From Phyllostachys edulis (taxonomy: Eukaryota > Streptophyta > Magnoliopsida > Poales > Poaceae): a DNA stretch of 64,000 bases. A program made the translations under genes and the position numbers. Shown in pieces: positions 21,349 to 33,900 of this stretch. The first letter of the stretch is position 1; each line of letters opens with the position of its first letter. The stretch spans positions 99,206,826 through 99,270,825 of the forward strand of contig CM070546.1 in NCBI GenBank assembly GCA_036346405.1. Direction: 5' to 3'. A model generated the notes under the pieces. It saw nothing but the letters and a program-made list of their open reading frames with translations. It searched no databases and was not told where the DNA came from.

Positions 21349-22892
21349 GTCTATATTTATAAGTTATAGAATAAATATTATTATGTTCCTTGGATGAATT
21401 ATCATTTATAAAGATTAACAAGTATGTGACTTGTTGGTGAAGCTCTTTAACTTATATGATGTAATTCTAAATATATCCCTGGTAGGATGTTACTAGTCGG
21501 AACACTAGTGACTTATCGACCAGCACATGTATTGATTGATGATCATGTTTCACCGGTCATAGATATGGGGATATCGAATCAATAATATAAACACATGTTA
21601 GAGAACATGATGTTTGGATTGACCCACCTTGAGACACTACTGAGATTGTTACTAACATGATGTTTGGATTGAACCACCTTGAGACACTACTGAGATTGTT
21701 ATGATTTTATGTGTTATCAGCTGGTCTCAATCAATGATGATGTATAATCCTTAGACATGAGATCAGTATGGTTTTCTACATGTGTAATAGTATACTCAGG
21801 GGTTGCCAAACGCTACTCCGTAACTAGGTAGTTATAAAGGTAGCTTTGGGGTGTGCTATAAAACATGCAAAGGGATATGACTGGTTGGTTATAGGATTTG
21901 CCCCTCCTAACATAACAGGAGAGATATATCAGGGCCCCTCGATGTGATCGGATAAAGAAAGTGCATAGTCGTACTACTAGTGGTCGAAGAGTCGACCACA
22001 TGAAGTTATCCATCACTTGATAGAGGAAGTATTGAACAGTCCATGGATGACAAAATATCTCACCTGGAGTTTAACCAGATATCGTGAGGCAAAGGGAGAA
22101 TACGCAAGCAGGTCGTTCAGTCTGACCAGATGTGAACTGGTCGTATGGGGATACGGACTGGTCGTAAACTAGTCGAACATCATCACTAACTGGTCGTAAG
22201 AAGTTACGAACTAGTTGTATGGAGATACGAGCTGGTCATAAGTGGTAAGGACCTGGTCACACATCATATTGCATAAGGTTCGTCTGATATAATATTTTGT
22301 GTATTCGGGAATCGTTATGTCCTGCTAGGAACCGCTAACAACTCATGGTCGAAAAAGAGTTTCAGAGTCATAACTGATTACGCATGAACCTACAGGGTCG
22401 CACACTTAATGGGTTGGAACAAATGAGTTTAGATAGGATCCATTATGGGCTCTTTATAAGAGGATGCTTGGGGTTGTTGGGACGGAAGAGAGTTGTTCCA
22501 CCGAAACCCTAGCCATCATCTTCCTGAAGGCCCTATCGTGCGCGTTGGTGCTAGCACACCAGCGTACGACGTTCCACCTTGGATGTGTGGATACCGTAGA
22601 GGCGCTGCTGCGGTTGCTGCTGCTGCGGAAGCTATGAAAGCAAAAAATCATAGATCGTTACCACTAGACGTGTAGTGCAGCAGTAGAAGAGTTGGAACGG
22701 CCTGGTCCAACGTCGAGCGCGTCGATGTAGTGGCTATAGTTGATCGTTCAACATCTTTGGCACCAATCGTCTCCTCCAGCAACCTACCACGTTCCTTGCG
22801 TTATGGGCTCTTTTATAAGGGTATCCTTGGAGTAGCCTGCTACAGTTGCTGCTACCCTGATCGAGGACGATCCACGACCTACCCAAGAAACA
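21349..22892. mobile_element. LTR-like repetitive sequence (U3/R-like), family undetermined
   Basis: No coding region is seen. The block holds a TATA-like motif in GGGCTCTTTATAAGAGG at about 22447-22463 and, after it, CCGAAACCCTAGCC, a layout typical of an LTR promoter. A related TATA block (GGGCTCTTTTATAAGGG) recurs at about 22805. Phrases such as ctggtcgtaag...ttacgaact are shared in style with the gypsy LTR at 29736. I could not place both termini. CACTA-2 inserted into or beside this repeat. Confidence 0.45.
21604..21703. repeat. Direct tandem duplication, period 50 bp, two copies
   Basis: Two nearly identical 50-bp units beginning AACATGATGTTTGGATTGA sit head to tail at 21604 and 21654, differing by very few bases. 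It is a recent local duplication within the LTR-like block. Confidence 0.9.
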
Positions 22893-23158
22893 TGATAGTT
22901 AATGACGAGGATCTAATAATCCTCAATTAATTAAATTATTTATCTGTAATATTTATTATAGATGATAATGTCTCTTATACAACCTTCAAGGGTACCCCTC
23001 AATATCAACAATGAGGGAGATTATAAACACTTGGTGGTTGTAAGTTATTCTACAACCACCATATACGATCGTAAGCTATTCTACGACCACCCTATATGAT
23101 CGTATGGCATCCTACCACCACTTCATGGTCGTAAGTTATTCCACGACCATCTACTGAT
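22893..23158 (+). mobile_element. Remnant 5' LTR of a gypsy element (Tat/Retand-like)
   Basis: About 260 bp match the start of the 3' LTR at 29736 onward (ATCTAATAATCCTCAATT and following), including repeated palindromic phrases such as TGGTCGTAAGTTATTCCACGACCA. Homology stops at about 23158, where sequence passes straight into the region before protease. The rest of the LTR, the primer-binding site and gag are missing, so a deletion joined the LTR to pol. Confidence 0.8.
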
Positions 23159-26100
23159 CTTCAGCATATGAGTCGAAATGACAATTCAAAGCTGTCGAAT
23201 GTGAGGTAAATTTCACGGACCCTCCTCTTGTCAATAAAGTACAAAAGTGGTCCGAAATCACCATTTCTTTTTAGAAAGGTGATTGTTCAATCCCTTCTAC
23301 TAGACCTCGTTATTTTTCGATCGTGGTTGAGCCCACTATCAATAATTGTCGAGTCAATCGTGTGTTAGTTGATGGTGGAAGTTCATTAAATATACTCTTT
23401 ACGAGTGCCTTGGATGAAATACAAGTTCCCACGACAAAGATCAAACCAGTACGGTACTCATTTCATGGGATTGTACCGGGATCTTCAGCCAAACCTATTG
23501 GTCAAGTTTTCTTTCCTGTTACATTTTGGTCGTCAAACAATTTTAGGATGGAAAAAATCTCTTTTGATGTGGTCAATTTCGACACGACATACAATGTCAT
23601 TTTTGGTCGACCAACTCTGACACGATTCCTAATGGCTGCTCATTATGGTTATCGATGTCTTAAGATGCCAGGTCCCAAATGAGTAATCACAATTAGTTGT
23701 GATAAAAAGATAGCGCTCACATACGACCGTAAGTCCCTCGAGATGGTTGGCCAAATATCAACTCGAGAAGCAAGCAAAGTGCAACATTCGACCAAGTAGT
23801 CGAAGTCTAAAGTTGCCCCAAAGCCGAACGTCCACGTTAAAGAAGTTCCATTGAATACAGAGGAGCCTTCGAAGACCATTCACATCGGAGTCGCTCTCGA
23901 CCCGCATAGGAAGACACCCTCATTACTTTCCTCTGAGCAAACACAGATGTCTTCGCATGACAACCATCCGACATGTCCAGAGTTTCCAGGGGGGTGATCG
24001 AGCATAGGCTAGTTCTATGGCCTGACAAGAAGCCCGTAAAATAAAAAATACGGAGATTTGCACCTGATCGACGAGATGATATTATATTAGAATTGGACAA
24101 ACTACTTAAGGCATGTTTCATAAAAGAGACCGACCACCCAGAATGGTTGGCTAACCCTATAGTGGTTAGGAAGTCTAATGGTAAATGACATATGTGTGTA
24201 GACTTTACTGATCTAAATAAAGTTTGTTTGAAGGATGATTTTCCCCTTCCTCATATCGATCAGTTAGTTGATTCCATTACTGATTGTGAAATATTAAGTT
24301 TCCTAGATGCATACTCTGGTTATCATCAGATAAGTATATGTTTAGATGATGAAGAAAAAACCACATTTATTACACTATTTGGAATATTTTGCTATATCAA
24401 ATGCTTCCTTCCAACGCTTGATGCAAAAGACCTTCCTTCCTCAACTAGGTCGAAACTTGGAAGCATATGTTGATGGCCTAGTCGTAAAATACATACATCA
24501 TCTTAATCATATTTCCGACCTCTAGGGAACATTCGACAACCTCAGAAAACACTAGTTGAAACTCAATCCCAAGAAGTATGTGTTTGGAGTCTCTTCAGAA
24601 AAGTTGCTTAGATTTTTTGTCTCTACGCGAGGAATTGAAGCAAACCCTAAAAAGATAAGAATCATTGAACAAATGCTCCCTCCGACCACAAAGAAAGAAG
24701 TTTAGAAACTCACAGGATGCATGGCGGCTTTAAGTCATTTCATCGCACGGCTGAGAGAAAAAGGACTTCATTTGTTTAAACTTCTGAGGAAACATGAGGG
24801 TTTCGAGTGGTTAGAGGAGGCAAATAAAGTCTTCGAGGATGTCAAGAGATATCTTACAAGTGCCCCTGTTCTGGTTTCTCCTAAACTAGAAGAAATACTC
24901 TTAATGTATCTAACTGCTACGCCACAAGCAGTAAACGCAGTACTGATCACTGAACGTGAAAACATTCAACGACTAGTTTACTACGTTACTAAAGTTTTAC
25001 ATGGGCCTGAGGAGTGTTACCCTTAGGTCCAAAAACTTTTATATGCTCTCCTCATGTCTTCGAGGAAACTGAATCATTATTTCCAAGTACATAAGTTAAT
25101 CGTGCCGTTTGAGTTTCCCTTAGGAGAGGTCCTCCAGAACAGGGAAGTAGCGGGGTGTATGGTAGAGTGGTCGGTTGAACTTGGGGAGTTCGACCTCTAT
25201 TTCGTATCCCGAACGACCATTAAATTCCAGATCTTGGCAGACTTTGTCACCGAATGGACAAATCCTTAACTTGTTCAGGGACCCCAGTATGAATCCCACG
25301 ACCAGTGTACAATGTACTTTGATTGGTCACTTACGCTAAGTGGCTCAGGGGCTAGGGTGGTCTTAGTATATTCTACAATAGAAACCTTAAAATATGTTAT
25401 TCAATTAAAATTTTCTACTACTAACAATGTGGCAGAATATGAAGGATTATTGACTGGCATACGTGCATCGAAAATGCTTGGGATTTGACGACTACTTGTG
25501 ATAGAAGATTCTCAACTGGTCGTGAATCATGTCAGAAAAGAGTATCAATGCTCTAATCTGACCATGTCTCAGTACTTATTGGAAGTCAAAAAGTTTGAAA
25601 AGTATTTTTTCGGTTTCGAGGTGCAATATATCACTCGAAGTGATAATTTTCTCACTGATCAGTTAGCTCGAATAGCTTCTTCCCGATGACAAGTACCACA
25701 CGGAGTCTTCTTGGAATAGCTTCAGAAGTCATCCCTAGTCGAAACGCTAGAGACATCTCCTATTGAGACAGCCTCCCTCGAATACGAGAATACTTGGATG
25801 AACCCCATCTACAAGTATCTTCAGAAGGGTGTTGTATCTAGTGACGATATTGAGCCTGATCGTTTATCATGTAAGGCTAAAATGTATACTTTGGTCGAAT
25901 GAGTCCTCTACAAACAAAGTACTCAAGGGATCCTCATGTAATGCATATTGCAGAAAGAAAGATTAGATCTCCTTCAAGAAATACACGGAGATATTTGTGG
26001 GACTCATGCTTCCTATGGAACGCTGGTCGAAAAAGTCTTTCGACAAGGTTTCTACTGCCCGACAGCCCTCCATAATACTAAAGAGCTAGTTAAGAAGTGT

Positions 26101-26990
26101 GTACAATGCCAGTTTCATAGCAGGTAAATACACCAACCGGTTCAAACATTATAAACCATACCTCTTTCTTGGCCTTTTGCAACCTGGGGTCTCGATATAC
26201 TAGGACTGTTCCCAAAAATACCGAGGGATTTCAAGTTCCTTTTTGTGGCTATCGATACGTTCACAAAATGGATTGAAGCCGAACCTGTGACTGGGATAGC
26301 AACGGAAGTAACCAAGAATTTATGATGAAAAATGTGCTCACTCGATTTGGTGTGCCAAGTCAAATCATAACACATAATGGTACAGTACTAAGATGTGTTA
26401 TGCCTCTGTCGCCCATCTAGAAAGCAATGAGGCAGTCGAAAGGGCAAATGACTAAATTATGCAGGGAATCAAAACTCGAGTTTTCGACTAGCTTATAAAG
26501 CGCACGGGGGCTTGGGTAAAAAAAAAATTACCCTCAGTATTATGGGCAATTCGCATGACCGCTAGTCGGGCTACAGCCGAAACACCCTTTTCTTAGTTTT
26601 TGGTGCTAAAACTATGCTTCCACTTGAACTAAAGATTCAGTCGACAAGGGTCGAAACCTATAACGACTCTGGACAAGAACAACTTCGAGCTATAATGACA
26701 TCAATCTACTTGAAGAAAAGAGGAACCGAGCCTTAATCCGTTTGGCAGTCTACCAACAAGCCATACGCAAATACTATGATTGTAAGGTCTAACCTCGCAG
26801 CCTTGCTATAGGTGACTTGGTACTGAAAAAGATTCAATTACAATCTAATCGGAACAAACTTTCCCCTAAATGGGAAGGTCCTTACACAGTGGTTGAGTGA
26901 CGCTACTAGACTCAGTACAACTAGCAATGGAAGACGGTAGGGTTCTTTCCAATTCATGGAATATCGACGAGTTGCGAAAGTTCTATGTGT
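23159..26990 (+). pseudogene. Gypsy polyprotein remnant: protease, RT, RNase H, integrase
   Basis: In order: an aspartic protease segment (23323-23682, with VNRVLVDGGSSLNILF); reverse transcriptase (24190-24470, with DLNKVCLKDDFPLPHIDQLV and FLDAYSGYHQI); RT connection and RNase H (24721-25690); and integrase (about 25930-26950, with WGLDILG-like and FKFLFVAIDTFTKW phrases). Many stops and frameshifts interrupt it. The DGG protease site and the FPLPHIDQLVD / DAYSGYHQI type of RT place it with plant Tat-lineage elements. There is no chromodomain. Gag is absent because of the LTR-pol deletion at about 23158. It is not functional. Confidence 0.85.
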
Positions 26991-27124
26991 AATATCTTAT
27001 ATTCTCAATAAAGTTTATGTTTTCTCCAATCTTTATTGTCTTAAAATATCCATTGAGCAACACTTTGATAATTTTTTGACCACCTTTTACAACACTTGTT
27101 TTTCCTTACATTGGTCGAAGGAAT

Positions 27125-28640
27125 GTAACATCACTTAGTCGAAGTCTTTCCTCTCTACACGTGGCCCTACCCACTAGAAGGAACTTTCTAGTGTCGATCT
27201 GTTCCTAATTTTAGCTGCCAATACAAGGAAAATAAGTTCAACAAAATGTGGTCGAAATAATTTAAAGCAAGCTCTTTTTAACCATTTACTTAGTTTCTTT
27301 ACTTCATTTTATGAAGAGATTTTCTAAGTTAGTTGACCTTTTATAGTTTATTCGACTACTTTTAATGTACTCGATTTGATTAAGCTCATTGAAGAAAGTA
27401 GCATTACCTAATTGAGGTCTTTCCTCTCTGCACGTAGTCTTGCCCACTAGAAGGAACATCCTAGCGTCGATATGTTTCTAACTCTTGTTACCAGCACAAG
27501 AAAATTGAGATCAACAACAAAGGTCGAACGAATTATTAAAGCAAGCTCTTTTTCCACTATTTACTTAGTTTATCTAATTAAACTAAGCAAATAGTCGGGG
27601 CTAGGATAAATTTATAATTATGACTTTAATTCTTAGTATTAAAATTTCAATTCTCTTTTTTTTATCTTGTCTTATGAGTTACTAACTACTCGAAAAGACA
27701 AATTGCAGGAAATAAAGCTTCATATACATAAACAAGAAATTGTTTTTACAAAGGAAATCCTATTACAAAACTACTCTGATGGAGGAAATCCGATTTGCAT
27801 CTCTTCTGCGACCTTCATGCCAACTGGTTGCACTTCTTCGATTAGTTGTGTTGCCTCTGCTTCAGGGTAGTCGAAATCAGCTTCGTCTGGTTGAAGGCTA
27901 AGACTCTGGTTATGAGCCTTAAGTTTTGCAAGAGCAAAACTTAATACGCCTTCGACTGCTTGTCATTGAATCGGCTTGATTGATCTTCAAGGTAGTTATC
28001 AACTCCTGTAGTGTCCCGACCTGTTGTCCAATGGAGCTCGTATATGCGACCACGGTGTCTTCAAGAGGAGTAACCTTTTTATAGCACCAAATCCATCAAG
28101 CACATTGTTTAGGAGAAAAATATTGTCTTGAAGATTAATCTTCGTAGCCTTTATTTCCTCCTGACTGCGGGCCGAAGCTTCCTGAAGTCATTTTATTTCG
28201 ACTGCTTGCTCTGAAAATAGAGCACGACTAGTTAGAAAAATACTTCTCAAAGACCAGTAAATAAAATTGGTCGTAGATGAAGAATTCTTACCTGCCAAGT
28301 GAGAGTAAAACTTCTTGATCTTATGATCATGAGAGGCAACATCTTTCTAATGCTTCTTTTTCGACCTTTAACCTTTGCGACATGGCTTTTTCATGGTTGA
28401 GCAAATCGGTTATGATCTTTCTATCACTTTCGAACCAATAAGGGAAAAAGTGATACGAGTGCTAAGCAAGTACTCGAAAGCTCTCATTTTCCTTATATTT
28501 CTTTTTCATAGCTTTTGATCCTCCCTACATTGGTCGAAAAAAAGGGAATGTCACCTAGTCGAAGGCTCTCCTCTCTACATGCGGTCTTGCCCACTAGAAG
28601 AAACTTCCTAGCGTCGACCATACCCTTATTCTTACTACCA
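27125..28640. repeat. Three dispersed copies of an 80-bp repeat inside the gypsy element
   Basis: A unit containing TTTCCTCTCTACACG, then TTGCCCACTAGAAG, then CTAG(C/T)GTCGA occurs at about 27128-27210, 27412-27490 and 28556-28630. Copies are diverged by about 10-20 percent by eye. They lie between integrase and the 3' LTR and are embedded in or beside the antisense coding region. Confidence 0.7.
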
Positions 28641-29325
28641 AGATAAGGAATTAATTTCAAAGGATGTGATCGAAACCAAAGAAATAAATCTTTATTTCAT
28701 AAAATCCAAAAGATACATGTTACATGTTACAAAAGTTTAAAAAAATCCTAGTTACATTTCTTCTAACTGGTTAGTCTTTTCGATCAGTTCTTCGGATTTC
28801 TTATTCAAAGTGGTCGAAGTTGATCTCCATTAAAAGAAAGCAGAAGATATGTAGATTGGTAAGCATTTGTCCAGTATGTTGCTTCCCTCCGATATGAACT
28901 TCAGTATTGATCGGAAATTACACATCATAGATAATGGAGTGCTTACCTGCTAATCGAGATTTTTTTTTCACCAAATTCCTGAGGACTTCAATCAACGGAA
29001 CAAATTGACTTTTTGACCACCTTAAAGTCATGCTCTATGGATTTTATTTTTCCACGATCTTACTCACAATGGAAGGATACCAAGGTGATCTGAGTTCATA
29101 CTCATAAAAGTTTTGAAGATAGAAATCTCACCTTCCTCTTTTAAAGCCCACTGTTCATCATCTACCCCTTTCCACTTAAACGAAAGTTTCGAAAAAGTTC
29201 TTATAACAACGTGAAAGATGGTCATCTTCTTCATATCCATCCTTAATTCTTCCCATTCAAACTTAGGTCTGACTATTTCTTCTAAGAAATCTACTCGAAC
29301 TTGAGGAGTTCAGAAAAAGAATTTT
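27780..29325 (-). pseudogene. Antisense coding region of the gypsy element (additional ORF)
   Basis: Downstream of integrase the minus strand carries protein-like segments. One at about 29320-29100 reads VRPKFEWEELRMDMKKMTIF, then VIRTFSKLSFKWKGVDDEQW. Coiled-coil-like pieces (MSQRLKVEKEALER near 28380-28330; QEASARSQEEIKATKINLQD near 28180-28110) follow toward the left. Stops and frameshifts interrupt them. Plant Tat-lineage gypsy elements are known to carry an extra, often antisense, ORF between integrase and the 3' LTR. I read this as a decayed copy; its function is unknown. Confidence 0.6.
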
Positions 29326-30332
29326 AAGAAGAAGCAGAAGTGGAAAAGATAGAAAGATTGCAGGTAAGTTTTCTTAGTTCTGCCCTTCTGATGGTTATTT
29401 ATACCCATCAGTTTGCGACATAATTCAATGGATAAGGATGGAAGTCCAACGGTTAAAATTCTATTAGAAACTATTCCCGATGAATCGTTGGAAACCAAAG
29501 CATCACCATCTCTCCAGGAACTGTTCTTCATAAATATAATTACGAGAGACGGTTCACACTATTTTTTTCATCTATTCAAGAAAATGAGTTTTATTTTTAC
29601 AAAAGTAAAAATACCTTTCCTAACCAAGTCAGTTTCTGGTCAAAAGAAAAACCAAGTCGAAGACACTTAATCTTTGCCCATGATTCTACGACCTCTTTTC
29701 CAAGTAAGCCATTTTCACTTGAAGTTGGGGGGCTAGATAACGATGATCTAATAATCCTCAATTAATTAAATTATTTATCTGTAATATTTATTATAGATGA
29801 TAATGTCTCTTATACAACCTTTAAGGGTACCCCTCAATATCAACAATGAGGGAGATTATAAACACCTGGTGGTTGTAAGTTATTCTACGACCACCATATA
29901 CTGCCGTAAGCTATTCTACGACCACCCTATATGGTCGCAAGTCATTCTATCACCACTTCATGGTCGTAAGTTCTTCCACGACCATCTACTGATCGTAAGT
30001 CCTATTACGATCACCTCATGGTCGTAAGTTCTTCTATGACAACCTATTGATCGTAAGTCCTACTACGATCACCTCATGGTGGCAATCTTTACTATGACCA
30101 GGTCATTTACGACCATCCTATAGTCGATAAGAACCACAGACATATGAGCCCAATCGATTACGGACATTTGTACGTTGTGTTTAATACACACAGTAGCTAA
30201 TATGTGTCGTTATTCACTGAGATAACTGCACGTATTAAACCTCTGTCTCTGACATAACCGCAAGACGATGTGGAGATATATGTCTCTGACAATAACCACC
30301 ATTAAACGTGCGCATTGCATCAAACGTTGAGG

Positions 30333-33300
30333 TAGTGCTGGCCAAATGGGCTGGGCCTACCAGGCCAGCCCAAGGCACGACTAATCAGAGGTCTGACCCA
30401 AGCACCCACACGGCCCACAATCGCTCATGGTCGTCTTACCGCCCGATGAGAGCCCGGACCGTGCCTGGGCCGCCACCTCGGCGCAATGGGTCAGCCCAGC
30501 ATGGCACAAACAGTGTTAGGTCGTGTCAGGCACGACACGATCCCAGGCAAGCACGACATGGCCCGGGCGGCTCGAAGAGCCAACGCCAGCGGTGCCGCGC
30601 GCCCGTGCCGATGCGGAGGAAGAAGGGCGGGGGCGGCGCTGGAGGAGGCTGGAGCGAAGAGAGAAGAGAGGGCCGAGGAGGTGGCTCGATGGCCGGTGCT
30701 GGTGGTGCGGTGGTGCGGACGAGATGAGGAGGCGGCTCGGCGTCAACGTTGTGGACGAGGTGAGGCGAGCGATGCGCGGGACGAGATCGAGAGAGACGGC
30801 GTTAGGCGGCCGTCTGCGATCGCCCTGCGGATGAGGAGGAGGCGAGGAGAGGCGGCTTGGCGGTGCGGTCCATGTAGACGAGGAGGCGGTGCGGCGAGGA
30901 GGCGGCTCAACAGCGAGGAGGCGGCGAGTAGGCGGCGAGGTCGTCAAAGACTATCAAGGCATGTGTGCGAAGCGAGGCGGGGAGAAGAAGGGGCGGGTAG
31001 GCGGCCGAGGTGGAAGGGCCGGGTGTGGCGTGCTTCCGGCCATTGGGGATTTTAGCCCTTTTTTTACCATTTTTTACCGTTGGGGTCTTTAAAAATAGGA
31101 AACAAATTAAAAAAAATCTCGAATTTTCTTTCTATAAATAGCCCACCATACCCCCCCTCATTCAGCACCCCTTCATTCTCCATTCTCTCTTTGAAATTAT
31201 GTTGTGCAAATTCAAATTCGTGTTAAGCTAATTTGGCAAAATTCAAAAAATTTGTGCCAAAATTTAGAAAATTCAATTTTCGGTAGCAAGTCAGCGAAAG
31301 AGGTACAATACTATTTTTTTCCATACTTTTATTGTTAGTATTTGTTATGCTAAGATGAACATAGTAATGGTGTTAGTTTCGATTTTGCGGTTTTTGTTAT
31401 GGACAGTCCTTACGATAGATTTGCTCTTGGTGATTACGGACTTTCACTAGAGGAAATTACGTCCATGGAGGCGGTTGCGGCTGCCTCAAGCCAACCGGAG
31501 GTTTCACCGGAAGAAGGGCAAGGCGGAGTTCTGTCATCGGGCTCCACGGCAGCATCAGGCTCCAAGCAAAGAGATCGAGACCATCTACATCGGGAGTGTG
31601 GGAAAATTTCGATAGGACAACCAAGCAAGACGCAGCGGGAAATGAGGTACCATATGCTATTTGTAAAATTTGTCGCTATGAATTGTCTGCAAAGTCTACA
31701 GGTGGAACATGGCACTTGCTTAGACATGCTACAAGATGTCGAGCTAATCAAGGATTGGTGATGAGGCAGACGTAGCTGCAATACAGCCCTGACGGTACGG
31801 TATGTAGCTAGAACTACGATCCTCAGTTAGCCCGCCAATCTCTTTGTCGTTTAATTGCTTCTGAGGATTTACCGTTAGGCTTTGGCGAGTCTGCTTCTTT
31901 CCAAAATTACATGAGGACTGCGCATAATCCTAGATTTTATTCCATTTCTAGACAGACAACAACTAGGGATCTAGTAAAATACTGCAATGAGCGTCGTAAT
32001 AAAATAAAAGAACTAATTAATATGTGCACATTTTCGGTGGCCCTGACCTCGGACATATGGAGTGGTTGGGCTAGGGAGGATTACCTTAGTGTAGTTGCAC
32101 ATTATGTTAATGACGACTGGGTAATGGAGAAAATGATATAGCTTTGAAATTAATTGATGTAGCACACACGGGTGAGAATATTGTGAACTGTATTATCAAA
32201 GTCGTGGAAGACTTTGGTCTTACAGATAAAATATTCGCAATTACTTTAGACAACGCCGCTTCAAACTCTAGGGCCATGGACATTCTTACTCCAGTGTTGA
32301 ACACATATGCCGATTCCTTCTTGCTACATCAACGATGAGCTTGTCATATTATCAACCTTATAGTCAAATGTGGTTTGAAGAGGTTAAGTCCGTATATTAA
32401 AGTTTTTCATGATGCGATTTCTTACTTGAATAATGCTAACGTAAGAATAGCATAATATAAGAACTTCTGCAGGGCGATGGGTGTACGTCCAAGAAAGTTC
32501 GGTTTGGACATAGAGGTAAGGTGGAACTCTACTTACCTCATGCTTAAGAATCTTTTACCATACCTCATTGTGCATACTATTTTACGGATTGCTACTCAAT
32601 TGAAAATGTATGAAAATGACTTAGTTTTACGCGATGCTATTGTTTCCATGAAATATAAATACCTTAAATATTGGCGAGAAATCCCTTACCTATATGCATT
32701 TGCATTTATTTTAGATCCTAGGGCTAAAATTGATGCATTTGGTACTGTACTTGATCTTCTTAGTGATGCTACGGGGTAGACTATACTGACTATTTTGCAG
32801 AAGTTCGTTATCAGTTATACGAGGTTTACCAAAGGTATGAAAATAAGTTCAGGGGAGTCCGCTCACAACGACCTCCAGTAGCCCCCACCTCGAGTGGGAA
32901 GACAAATATGTGGGGGCACGATCTTCTGTGCCTCTTCCTCTAGGTCCAGGTTTTCTTCTTCTTCTTCTACACTTGCTCAGCCAAGACTCACAAGGAGTAA
33001 GGAACTATCCACCTATCTAGACAGCGATACGGTGGATTTCAACTCAAAAGGCTTCAATATCTTACAATGGTGGCAAGCCCATAAGTTAACATATCCCGTG
33101 CTATCCATACTTACACGTGATTTGTTAACTGTTCATGTCTCTACGGTTTCCTCCGAGTCTACTTTCAGTCTTTCTGGAAGAATATTGGAGGAGAGAAGAA
33201 CAAGTCTCACAAGTGAGATGGTAGAGATCCTTCTAACCGACATGTAGAACAATGATGTATTATATATGTAGAGCTATAGGTTGTACTCTTTTTCCTTTGT

Positions 33301-33625
33301 CATGGTTTTCTCATTTTGAGTTTTTACTTTGCGAAGGTTTTAACGAGGCAGCTAGTTGGACATTAACAAAGCTCTTTATTACATTTTCAATATGTTTGTC
33401 TCATTTTTTTTAAAAAAAATTTCATGTCTACTTCTGAATTCTACATATTTTTCTAATGTTTCTGGATTTTTTCATTCTGTCGGGCTAAACGGGCTCATCT
33501 TTGTTGACCGCAGAACGGCACGACGTCAGGTTTGCCGGCCGCCCCTGCAAGACGCAAGAATAATAGTAAGCGAATGGGTCAGCCTAAATGGTAAAATCTT
33601 GGCGCCGCCCGTTTGGCTAGCTCTG
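30333..33625 (+). mobile_element. hAT (Ac-like) DNA transposon with perfect 8-bp target duplication
   Basis: The left end TAGTGCTGGCCAAATGGGC and the complement of the right end (CAGAGCTAGCCAAACGGGC) form a 19-bp imperfect inverted repeat. CGTTGAGG flanks both sides (30325-30332 and 33626-33633), the 8-bp duplication expected of hAT. The element is 3,293 bp long and contains a degraded hAT transposase at 31399-33247. The first 700 bp are GC-rich with low-complexity open frames (30486-31055 and its complement) that I regard as leader. It sits inside the gypsy 3' LTR, so it is younger than that element. Confidence 0.93.
31399..33247 (+). pseudogene. hAT transposase, frameshifted
   Basis: The start at 31399 gives MDSPYDRFALGDYGLSLEEI. 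A BED zinc finger follows at about 31600-31745 in a shifted frame (AICKICRYELSAKSTGG, then HLLRHATRC). The RNase H-like catalytic region includes ALTSDIWSG (about 32040-32065) and ITLDNAASN (about 32240-32265), then a central block at 32477-32779. The C-terminal dimerisation domain is at 32990-33247 (STVSSESTFSLSGRILEERR). Frame changes occur near 31590 and 31760, and stops occur near 32141, 32338 and 32780, so no active transposase is made. The family assignment (Ac/Tam3-like hAT) is firm from domain order. Confidence 0.9.
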
Positions 33626-33900
33626 CGTTGAGGCATCTTTTGACATGGACAACTGTCACCTCTTTACGCGCTACATAAGAAGTAAAGTCAGTGGATAGAG
33701 GTGATGAGGCGATCGAGTGATCAAGCGATCAAGAGATTTGACAGAGACAACAAGAGACATAAGTCATCAAATTCTAATTTTAGTGTTTTTCTTTCCGTTG
33801 TAAATACAATCAATACAATAATATAGGAGTAGAGTTATCATTTTCTTAGGAAGAAAGACAGGGCTCGTGAGGTTAAGGTGCTAGCTTATCATATCAGCGT

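Larger units (their letters stand above)
29726..33900 (+). mobile_element. 3' LTR of the gypsy element, split by a hAT insertion
   Basis: The LTR begins after a purine-rich tract (GAAGTTGGGGGGC) and matches the 5' LTR remnant. It continues well past the 5' homology, with repeated GGTCGTAAGT / ACGACCA phrases, to 30332, where a hAT element interrupts it. It resumes at 33626-33634 and runs to about 33900. The later part (CAATCAATACAATAATATAGGAGTAG) is typical of plant gypsy LTR ends. The exact right terminus and the 5-bp target duplication were not found. Confidence 0.7.

Noticed and set aside
22439..22830. Two TATA-like blocks (GGGCTCTTTATAAG and GGGCTCTTTTATAAGG) as gene promoters
   Set aside because: No gene follows either one; they sit in repeat-type sequence and are better read as LTR promoters.
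30486..31055. 189-aa open frame at the start of the hAT element
   Set aside because: Arg/Gly/Ala-rich, open on both strands and unrelated to transposase; treated as GC-rich leader.
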